From: Amphiura filiformis
Taxonomy: Eukaryota; Echinodermata; Ophiuroidea; Amphilepidida; Amphiuridae
Direction: 5' to 3'
Length of the DNA: 64,000 nucleotides
Assembly (NCBI RefSeq): GCF_039555335.1
Contig: NC_092641.1
Span: 38,706,437-38,770,436 of the forward strand
Within the stretch, counting starts at the first letter, position 1. Every line of letters begins with the position of its first letter. The translations under genes were made by a program, and so were the position numbers. Positions 47,201 through 59,200 of the stretch are shown piece by piece. Under the pieces are notes generated by a model. The model searched no databases, had not been told where the DNA came from, and saw only the letters and a program-made list of their open reading frames with translations.

Positions 47201-50200
47201 ATATGTAAGAAAAATAATTATCAAGCACGAATCACGTGGTTTTATTTAAAACAATTTCATAGTGACCATAAAAACGAATAAAAACACCCGTCTCTCAACA
47301 CGCGATATTCCCGGGGACCGAAATTGTCGAGTGCAATGACGTTCCAGTAATACAATGAAGGCTGACGACGCGACATCGACAATTGACAATTTCCCAGCGT
47401 TTCTATTTTATCGCGTAACTCTATTTTACCATCTAATACATGCTTATAGTTTAGCCTACTTATTAAGTGTATAAGCATGGTATTTTGAATCTCTCCTATC
47501 AAGTTTCGACTGCTCAGTGCCAGAAGTGGGCAAGTATAGTGGGTAAGTGCAATTGCACTTACACTTACCCACTTCTGGCACTGAGCAGTCGGTTTGTGGC
47601 AACCAGACTGAGCTAATCAGTATTTTATTTTATTTTTATAAAGCCGGACAACATTTCAATATTATTTACCGGTATAAGACGTCCTTATAGCCCTCACAGG
47701 TACCCCTACTACTTGTATGTCCTTAATTGCACCATAAGGAAAATGTTGGTCTTGCAAATCAGTAGACGTGACCGCGGACCACTTATTAAGTGGATAAGCA
47801 TGGTATTTTGAATCTCTCCTATCAAGTTTCGACTGCTCAGTGCCAGAAGTGGGCAAGTATAGTGGGTAAGTGCAATTGCACTTACACTTACCCACTTCTG
47901 GCACTGAGCAGTCGGTTTGTGGCCACCAGACTGAGCTAATCAGTATTTTATTTTATTTTTATAAAGCCGGACAACATTTCAATATTATTTACCGGTATAA
48001 GACGTCCTTATAGCCCTCACAGGTACCCCTGCTACTTGTATGTCCTTAATTGCACCATAAGGAAAATGTTGGTCTTGCAGATCAGTGGACGTGACCGCGG
48101 ACAGGAATGTTCGTGTATCCGGACCAGCTACACCAAGGCACGCAATATCATCAGTGACATTCTTGATATCCACGTTGTATCTCATTGCTTTCAATTGCTG
48201 CAACATCCATCTTGATTTGGTGATTATTATGGAATAAAAACGAATGCAAACACATCACTTTACATGCAAAAATATAATTATAGTCAATATTTTGTGAAGC
48301 AAATAACGTCGGGTTATGATATGATAACTGATAAGTCATAATTTGAAACTCTCAGAAACTCTCAGAAAATCTGATACCTGATACAAGACGCCTCGGCGAA
48401 CTTCAACGTAGCCGAATAGAATCAAGTCTGATATCAATTCAACGTATTGTGTGGGCCTATGTAATTATGTATATTGAAGATGAATTGATAAACTTGACTG
48501 GGGTTGAGGTTCTTTAAAACAAACTGCGCTATTCCAGTTGAAATCCATACACCCCCTGCGAAAGACATTATTGACCTTAATCTCCCACATAGAGGGTGTA
48601 GATTCCAAATGGAATCACCCATTCAGATAACTCCATTTGAAATTCACACTCCCTTTGTGGGACATTATGGTCATGTCTTACATAGGGGTGTATGGATTTC
48701 AACTGGAATTGCCCATTCGTACAACTAACCTCAGATCGTGTAATTCTGACCTTGCCTCATTTACCACAAAGAAGTGATCATCGGCAAGCTTGCTAATTGA
48801 CAACTCTGAAAGTACTCTGCCTTGAAGTGATAACATGTATGCAACACTGGTTAAACCCACCTGAAAGATCCAATATACAATATGTAACAAAAAAATACAA
48901 TATATATATCCTGATAATATTTTTACGTCGTGCTGAAAAGCAGAGGGCGAATGCGAAATGGCTGAGACACAATAACCCCCATACACGACCACCGAAAAGG
49001 GTAAAGTAACTTGTGTCGGGAGAATGAGACACCAGCGAAAAGTGCTAGCACTCATACACATACTCTCACTTTTATGTACACCTTTTATTGCATGTTTTGC
49101 CGACAATACGTTCATGTAGATCCGTGTCGAGGAAAGCGTACACTGCTAGCTCACTTTAGTGTACACCTATAAATATGTTGTTGTTCAAAACTGTCTCGGG
49201 CCACATGCAAAATAAAGAAATTGACACGAAAGAAGAAACTCCCACACACCTGCAACATGAAGCTGTTAATGTTTAAAAACATTAACACGAGCCCCATGCA
49301 TAATGTATAATTATACCCCCGGACCTATACCCAAAACATGCATATCCACATCACTCCTAGCCCTACACTATCATGCTATATATACAGTAAAAACTCGATA
49401 GTTAGCATATGTGCTTACTATCGAGCGCTTTTGAAAACATGAAATTGTACCAAAGTCCGGCGCTTTGCGAACTGAGCTAATGGTGTTGAGACACACACTT
49501 GCAGGTTGGGGTGTTCGTATAATTATCGACGATTTACTCAAAACCCTTTACACTTTTGTGGATGGGGCTCGTCATGTTTGCATGTTTTAAAAGCGCTCGA
49601 TAGTAAGCACATATGCTAACTATCGAGTTTTTACGGGTACGATATTACCTCTGGTAGATCACCTGCAACCAACTCATCTAGGAATATCTGCGCGTCTGAC
49701 CCAGTCACTTCAAATTTGCCTCTAGCTGACAGGTCAATAATACCGACGTCATTAACCACAAATTCGCACTCCCGGTGAACTTGCTCGAACCAATTTGCGC
49801 GTCGGAAGTAGGGTTTGAACCCATGCACATCATAGCCTTTTGCGAACCAAACTGGTACTTCCCAACCTAAAATAATGGACATCAAATGTTGAATTTGTGA
49901 TGCAAAACGGAAATCTTTTAATAAAGGTTTAACCATCTAAATTTGTTTTAATGTTATGAATGGTAGATGGAAAGAAGCCCGGAAAGAAGTAAGATGAATA
50001 TTTAGGCCTACAATCCCGGTCATAATTGTTGGAACACTTTAACATGCGTACTTCAAATATGCCCCCATTCCCCGATCAATGTTGGTAGTTGTTTTTGGTT
50101 TTTTTGGTCATGTACCCCTAGAGACATCCAACATTGTTTATTTGTGGGGCAGGGGGAGGGTTGTAGTAGTAGGGAAGGGTTCAAACTTCACATCAAAGAA

Positions 50201-53200
50201 AGCGAAATTTTAGTATGTCAAGTATAACAGAAATACGGTTTCAAACAGTCCTACTTTGACACAAGTGTTCCAACTATTTATGACCGGGATTGTAGGCTTA
50301 CTGGATTTTGCGCAACGAAAATCTAGGACCCTTCATAAATAAAAACTGCAGTGATCTAACGATATGACACAATGCTATGCAATGTTCATGATATAAGCCT
50401 TAGAAATTATGACATATTATTTATTATAGTTGATACAAGTAATAGTAATTGATACAAGACTGATACTATGAAGTAATGAAAGTACAACATACAACAAAGG
50501 CGTTTGCCAACCAATTATTGAAACAAAACCATCTGACTCGCGCTCACCAGCAACAAATCCATACTGTGCGCCATTTCTTTTCAATTTCTCATAAATCCCC
50601 GAAACGCGTTGAGTTGGTCTTCCTAGCACAAATGCCTCTGTTGAAAACTTTGGATACACTACATTGTTATACGACCCGTAAGACTCCCGGCTCATGTCGA
50701 TGGCATGATCTCTGGTCATCCATTTGTCGAAACGGTTTGGGTCCGTGGCAAACACGTCAAATGGTGGTTCACCGTGTATGATCCAATACGCTATGGTGTG
50801 ACCTGCACCACCAGAGTGAATTATACCACCACTGAAAACACAGCGGACAAATACACAGTAAATACAAGAGCTGCAAAACATGTAAAGTTGAGTGCCCCCC
50901 CCTTCCCGGTATGCCTACTTTGGCACACTTCTTACAAAATGTATATATACCTGTCAATTGGTAAGTTTTTAGCGGGTTCGCCGTCGGACAAATTAATGTA
51001 AAAGGTTTGGTGGCTGTGAAAAGAGCCGTTCACCGAAGACTGCCCCTTACTAAAAGAGAACAAGCATACCTCACCTTTCTGCTGATGTAAAAGGTTTGGT
51101 GGCTCTGAAAAGAGCCGTTCACTGAAGACTGTCCCTTGTCAACAAAAACAAGCATACCTCGCCTATCTGCTAATATAAAGGTTTGGTGGCTCTTAAAAGA
51201 GCCGTTCACTGAAGACTGCCCCTTGTCAACAGAGAACAAACAGGCCTCGCCTATCTGCTAATGCTCTGAAAAGAGCCGTTCACTGAAGACTGTCCCTTGC
51301 TTACAGAGAACAAGCAGACCTCGCCTTTCTGCTAATGTAAAAGGTTTGGTGGCTCTGAAAAGAGCCGTTCACTGAATACTGCCCCTTGTCAACAGAGAAC
51401 AAGCAAACCTCGCCTATCTGCTAATGTCAAAGCTTGGTGGCTCTGAAAAGAGCCGTTCACTGAAGACCGTCCCTTGCAAACAGAGAACTAGCAAACCTCG
51501 CCTTTCTACTAATGTAAAAGGTTTGGTGGCTCTGAAAAGAGCCTTTCACTGTAGACTGCCCCTTGTCAACAGAGAACAAGCAGACCTCGCCTATCTGCTA
51601 ATGTAAAAGGTTTGGTGGCTCTGAAGACTCCCCCTTGTCAACAGAGAACAAGCAGGCCTCGCCTATCTGCTAATGTAGGAGCTTGGTGGCTCTGAAAAGA
51701 GCCGTTCACTAAAGACTGTCCCTTGCTAACAGAGAACAAGCAGACCTCGCCTTTCTGCTAAATTTAAAGGTTTGATGGCTCTTTTGATGGCTCTGAAAAG
51801 AGCCGTTCACTGAAGATTGCTCCTTGTCAACAGAAAACAAGCAGACCTCGCCTATCTGCTGATGCAGCTGCAGAGAGTTTGCAACAAAGTAGGTTGCCCC
51901 GTGCCTCTTTATGTGATTATTCAGATAGGCGGGGTCTTCTTGTTCTCTATTGACAAGGGGCAGTCTTCAGTGAACGGCTCTTTTCAGAGCCACCAGTAGG
52001 CAAGGGGCGGCCTACATGTCTCATTCTTAGGTATTTTGTCCTGAAGAAGTCAGAGCTACTCCTGACGAAAGCTTGACAGTTCTAAACTTGTCCGACGGCA
52101 AACCCGCTAAAAGCTTACCAATTGTTATGAGCTCCCGTCGTGAAAGCTTATCCTACAATATGTATACCTGTTTTGAATAGTTTCCAAGCGAAGTATTACC
52201 TTATGAAATAAATGAACGGTACAGTACATGCATTTTTGTAGTTACAGGAACATTCAGTACCTGTATTATAGTTACTGATCATAGATCATATTGATGATCA
52301 ATATGACATGTTTAATCATCTTTGATTAATATCTAACATTTTACCCTAATCTTGCAAAGTATAGTTAACTATACAGGCGTACAAATCACAAATCAGTAAT
52401 TTTAGTCTAGTCTATCTCAAAGATAGAGTCATTAATTATTAATTTTTTACGGTACCTACATTTGACTGCTGCAACACCAGAAGTTCTCCAATCCTAAATA
52501 GGGTCCTAGCAGACCTGCAAAGTCTGCAGTATGAGGCATGGGTCCATTAACAACAGTTTGGATATCTGCTCGTTCAATAAGAGGACACATTTCCATTGCC
52601 CTCTCAAGATGGGGACTGATTCTGTCCACGTCATTCTCAAAGAGCTCTCTTCCGAATCCTGTAGAATGAATAATACACAATTCTGCTGCTCTATTTATTT
52701 GTTGTTTATGTCAATAACGTTAGATTTCATTGTGGTTATGAATGGTTAAAATGATTATACTTTGTGGTGACTGCAGTGACTTATACCTGGTACTTAAGGG
52801 TACACGACGTATTGTTGGTCGAAGCAGCCAAAAATGAAATCGATTTCCATTATTTCAATCAATATATTATTGAAAAATAACACTTTGATGTTTTGCAAAA
52901 GTTCATTCTACAAATCATATACTTGCTTGATTTATTGTTGTGAATGAGTTTTGTACGTTTTTCAAAAGTGTTGTTGTTTCAGCCCTCTTTACAACATAAC
53001 TCAAGAACCACGGGGCCTAAAAAACTATATCTGTGATATTTGAATTTTTCTACATGCACGCTCTCTATGATATTGATCAATGCAATTTTTTCCAAAGCTC
53101 ACTACCATTCGTAAGATGATGTGAACTACCAAATCGTAACAGCTTAAAATAGTTGTTAACCTTAAATATTTAGGCACTTTAAATTCGGTTTCTACTCGAC

Positions 53201-56200
53201 TCACCATGGGAAGGTGTAATAAGGCAACACTACTTTTTTAAAGGACGAGATATGTCGTTTTGATTTTTGGGTGGTCCTATATTATTGAACTTTGTGAATG
53301 ATCAATAAGGACCTGAATACGAACCTTGTGGGACACCAGAATCAAACCACTGTTCCTGTACTTTCATTGTATCAGCGCTCTCATAAGGACCAATAAGCAA
53401 TCCTTTCCTTTCTTGTCGTACATAATAAGAGCCGTCCAAGTCTCGAATCACTGGTACCTCTCTCCCCAAGTCCTCTATCTCTGGTATCGTTGTTGTAACT
53501 GCATACTGATGCTGAGTAATCGTAACGGGCATATCTAGCCCAACCATTTGATAGACATCTCTTGCCCACACACCTACAGATATAAAATGATTACTTAATA
53601 TAAATTCAGAAATAAAATCAGAAAATAAATTTTACGAATCATTACAAATGTATAGTTTACTATAGTAAGACCTATAACTCACCTCTTTCCATTGGCGTAC
53701 TTACACGGAATGGACAGTGGGACAGAGCTAGAGCCACTTTTCTCAAGATCCTTGGCCCTAAAATAAATCGAGGTTGTGCTATGTGCTATCGCTTAGGGAA
53801 GTGGCCCATGCACAGAATTAGAGAGGTTGCGATTTCCAATCTCTCCTGACTGTGTGATATTAGCCAGTATTGAAGATTCTGCACGCACGCAAAAAACGAG
53901 CGGACAACGTAGAAAATGCACACAACCTGTCCGTTTTCTATCAAAGAAGATACGAAAGAAAGTCTAACTATCATATTAAAATATGATCCATATCATGACG
54001 AAGGAGCACAATCCAGTATGGAACCGACACCAGCGATGTACGTATGTATGGACGCTCGTATTAACGTACGAACCGCGAGTAAGGCGTATGGAACATCACA
54101 ATCTCTCTATTATCTTCTCCCTGACACCTCGTTTCCTAGACTACATCACGCCCTGATGAGTCACTGATGCTATTCCACGAATCTCACTGAATTGACGCAA
54201 CATTATTAGTGATGCTCAGTGGACGCACTTTTTACTTTTTTTTCAGAATTTTCCTTTTTTTCTCATTGAAATGTATTCTCATGCCTGTTTTATTACTGGT
54301 ATGTCTGGTGTTATGTACATGCATGCAATATAGTGAGATCTAGTAGTATACTCTAATTTCTACCATTGTTCTAAAACACTTGTTTGGAATCTATTTATGG
54401 ATTTCATGGTCATGGTGTAAAACGTCCGCCAAGTATTATAGTTGGCAACTTACTTACCTCGTTTACCCTCTTATGCTATACCGCTTACCTGCCGAATTAA
54501 CGACTCTCTTTGCATTGATGGTACCATGTTCCGTCTGCACATCCCACCCACCGTCACTCCGCTGCTTCAGTGATAATACGGGAGATTTTAAGAAGATTTC
54601 TGCGCCATGTAATCGCGCTCCTGCCGCATATGCCTGGGTTAAAGAGTAAGGATCAACGTGGCCGTCTTCTTTCGTGTACAAAGCACCTGTAATCTAAAAA
54701 ATAAAAACAAAGGATTACTGTGCTTGTGATCATTGAAACTGCAATCACAACTCTGTGTCATGGGGGTCGTTCCCCGGGTCGTCCACCACATGCATGTCTA
54801 GAGAGTGAGTAAGTTTACATTATGAGATGTTGGCCGGTATAGTAATTTAAGAATCTTGTTTTATACAATGTCTAATAATCCATAATTAAAAAAATGCCGA
54901 CTTTCAAGTCTATTCAAGGCACACCAGCGCGGCGTTCGCCGTGCAGAAACGGTAAGAAATTGGTTCTCTCTGGTTAAGACGATCCTACATGATGCTAATT
55001 GAGTCAACGTAAAACGTACCTACAGCTCCCAGCTACAGCTGTCCACAATAATCATGGTGCAAACAATAAATATAAAAAGAAACAACTACGCCACAAACTC
55101 CCTGGTTTAAATTGGTCCCTACAGCCGTTGATTGCGTTTTGGCTCTAACTCCAACAAGGCGGAATTAAGGAAGCCATGTTACACAATCGTCCTCGCTATC
55201 AGTTTTCAGGCTACACAATCGTCCTCGCTTTCAGTTTTCCGCTTCGCTAATTCCAGCCTGATTGGAGTTAGGCGAGCCAAAACGCCATCAATACTATACA
55301 ACGACTAGTCTGTGTTACAAACTGATTACTATACATGTACCCGAGATCGACGCGTCGCGGCGAGCTGTCGTGGCTTTGCCGCACCTCTTCTTCGGCAAGA
55401 ATCGCGAGTCGTCTTTGACAAAGATACAACGACGTATCTCCTATATAGCAACCCAGGATAACAACCCTGGCATAGTAACATTGCAACTTGCAAAAACAGC
55501 AGCTGCCAGCAGGTACGTTTTACCAAGGTTGTTTTTTAAAACAATAACGTCCACATGGTCTACTGGACTCCACACGTCCACTGCCGAGAGTTTTAGACTT
55601 TTTGAGAGTATGGACAAAATAAATGGTGTCAGCTTTTCTTCTTCTTTGGTCGCCGTCACTACTGACGATTGGCTATCATCTGGCTGCATCTCCGTATCAC
55701 CTTCTTCCGAGCTGTTCTGTTCTGGTCTAGACGCTTGGCTTGCACTATAGGTTCATTCCTGTCCATTATTTGATGTTGTCAAACCATTGTTTCTTCTGTC
55801 GTCCTCTCTTCCCTTTCCCTTCAACTTTTCCTTCTATAACCTGGAGTGTTAATGTACTGCCACTTCCTCTGAGGATGTGACCAAGGTATAGGTTAACTTT
55901 CTTGTTACAAACTCTCCAAGCAGCTGTCTCTTCACATTAAGTTCCTCAATCAAGAGCTATCAAGGAAGCTTCTGTTTTTCTTTTCTCCTTCCAACTGATG
56001 TTTAGCATTCTTCTTCTCCAGAACCACATTTCAGCAGCAAGCACCTGGTTCTCATCTGCTTTAGTCATAGTTCAGCCCTTCAAGCTGCAAGCCATAAAGG
56101 AATACACTCCATACCAGTATCTTGATCAGTTTCATTTTCAGTTTTGTTGCAAGGTCTCGATCATTCCACAGATCCTGAAGGTCAATCATTCTTCCTTTGG

Positions 56201-59200
56201 CCATTCCAATCCTGGCTTTGATATCTGCCGTACAATTTGCATTGGTTGTTTTCACCGAGCCCAGATACTTGAGGTGGTTGACCTGTTCAACTTCTTCTCC
56301 ATCTATTGTAATGTTGTACTCTTTTCCTTCTGCCTCTGCAACAAAAAGTTTTGTTTTCTTCACACTGTGTTTGAGATTCATGTCTTTGACAGTTACATCT
56401 ATCGCTGTTGCCAATCTTTCTATGTGCTCTACTCATGCGCGTATTTGGGGGATTTGGGGCGCCAGCCCCGGGGTAAAAAGCAGGGCGGCCAAAACGAAGG
56501 GCGGCGGAAGAAGAAGGGCGGCAAACGAAGGGCGGCGGAAGAAGAAGGGGCAGCAAAAAGAACTAGTAAAGAAAAAAAGGGCGGAAAAAAGTATAAACAA
56601 TTGTACCGGTAATATAGGCCTACATCAAAATGTGTTGCTTTTAGGGCGCTAGCGCTTATAATCCTTTGAGATTGGTATGCCTCCCACTTTGATGCCATAT
56701 TAAAGTACCATGCACATTAGCATATCCCTAATCGTTTTCTCTGTGTATGTCACGAAAAGATATGGTGACGCAATGCATCCCTGTCTCACACCTTAGGTCA
56801 TGCTGAACTCTTCTGTATTGTCACCATTCCACCTGATCTTTGCTCTCTGGTTTACATACAATTAGGATTGCAGCAGAAACAAAAGATGTACTAGGAAGTC
56901 CATTTCTTCCATTACAGCAAACAGTTTAACGTGGCTGACTGAATCAAACGCCTTTGAATAATCAATGAACATGACGAAGACTTCATCACCTATTCGAAGT
57001 ATCTTCTCTTCTCCATCAGCATCTGAAGGCATACCAACATGTCTCTGGTTCCTCGGCCTTTCCTGTGAGCAGCTTGTTCGTCTGGTTGGCTCCAGTTTGC
57101 TTCAGTTTTGCTTTCAGGCGATGCATGATGATCATCAAGAGAACTTTGCTGGTATGGCTGATGAGTGCGATGGTCCTGTAGTTGGAACATTGCTTGGAGT
57201 CCCCAGACTTGAATAGTATCACATAATCTTGCATTTTCCAGTCTTCTGGCCACTCTCAATTTGACCATATAATATATACTTGTGCATATAGTTGGTGTAA
57301 AGCTTCTAGTCCATACCGTCCTGTGGGTTTTATTAGCTCACTGAGTATTTTTCTTTTTCTATCTTTGATGCATGCTTGCTGTGTTGGGAATGGACATGAC
57401 TTTTGCTGATCTAATCTGTTCAAACATTGCCTTGGACGTTCCGGTTGCATCAAAGTCTCTGATCTGCTTACATTGTTCTTCAAGCCATGTTGTCTTGTTT
57501 CTTCTGATCCTCCTCTGGATCTCAGCACGCAGTTCTTTGTATCGAAGTTTCTGGGTTGGCGTGTTACTTTGTTTGCGCAACCTGCTCTTTTCCTCAGCTA
57601 GATCAAGTAATTCTTGGCTAATCCATGGCTTTTTTGTGTTAGCTAGAATCTGCTAAACACGTATAAATGCTGAACAAATTATAATGATTATTTAAACATG
57701 CTTATAAAAATGTTTAAATCCTAAACATTATGACATGATTATGCGTTTAGAATTCCATTATAACCACGGTTGTTTGATGTTATCATTTATTAATTTTTCT
57801 AACAAAACATTATTATTATAATATTCAATTCTAGACCTGAATAATACCAACAGCTATCACACTAATAAACTGTATATACACATATATTTTGTAACAATTT
57901 TTAACATAGTTGTTCGTTTCTATATCAAATTATTTATCTTTTTCTGCTTTTAAGTGGTAATTTTAATTCTATAAACTGTATGTTTTTCTGCAAATTGAGG
58001 GCGCTATTTACATATATTTTAAATACTAGTAGTAGAGTTATACCTTACATTTTATGATAAATGTTTTTTTTGACAATTCCCTTGTCATTTGTTAGTCTGT
58101 TTGCTGATGTTCTAATAACATTTTACAAGTGTCTACCCCTTGTAAAGATGCAAATAAGCAGGCGGTATAGGACACTCAACGCGTGACGTTCGAGGCTGAC
58201 AGCCCCATTCAAAATAGACGGTTAGCAGTTATATATAAATTGAAAAACAACATACTTACAGTGGGGTACTTAGTCGAACCCGAACGGTTTTGGAATAACA
58301 TAATTTTGCTTTGGCAACACATTACACATTTAGAATTGTTTGTGAAGATTTCATGATTACGTGTTAATCCAATGGGGACGTCAAAAATGGCGATATCGCA
58401 TCCGCCATCACATGCAATAAGATGTTATATAAATAGCGCCATCATTCTTCAATTTTTCTTTAAAATAACCCAGTTTTACATGTCATCAAACAACCGTGTA
58501 ACAAGTTTTACCTTGTCCATATTGAGAAAAGGGTGAAGTTTTTCCACCTCTTCCGCAGAAATCAGCTTTGAAGAGTGTGGCATCCAGCTGCTGAGGGACT
58601 GTTCATATCGGGCCTCATCAAAGCGAATAGGACTGGTTATGAGACGTAATGTGCCTGGATTGTGAAATCCAACTTCCTAGTGAAAAAAAATTATATAAGT
58701 GTACAATTCATTCGTCATGGATTATTAATGAATGACAGCAGTGTTGGGTCCAATTGGCTGATCACTACACTCTTATTTTCGTGATATAAAAATCCTTAAC
58801 CAATCTTAAACAATCTTAAAAATAGCTGATTGCTGTAGGGTCAAATGCATAAATCAACTAAGCCGGACACATCGCAAGATGCCAATGATCGACATGATCA
58901 TTACTGCAGCGAATATGTCAAACTTCGTTAACATTCACATACCTGTCCGGTCTCTTTTTCAAGATCCTTGAATAAGTTAATCGTAATGGCATTTAACCTC
59001 CGATTGCACAATGAATGCTGAAAGTATGTTGTAAGGCCTGTCTGTGAGAGAATAACAAAGATAATGTTAATCATAGGGGAGCACGGTTGCCGAGCGGAAC
59101 GGGCTCCGGCTCATAATCGGAAGGTTGCGGGTTCGAGCCCCGGCGACGCCATCGTGTTGTGCCCTTTAGTAAGGCACTTTATCTCAATTACTCTTCTCCA

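Noticed and set aside
47662..47780. Additional DMGDH exon
   Set aside because: It is the duplicated 3' half of exon 10; no acceptor site and an unusable phase.
55262..55750. 162-codon plus-strand frame
   Set aside because: It has no recognised domain and lies opposite the tail of the minus-strand LINE; probably repeat sequence.
56197..56652. Plus-strand frames of 151-204 codons
   Set aside because: They run antisense to the LINE RT and through the GC-rich low-complexity repeat.
59083..59155. Possible tRNA gene
   Set aside because: A and B boxes are present, but the acceptor stem does not pair and a SINE body follows, so it is a SINE head.
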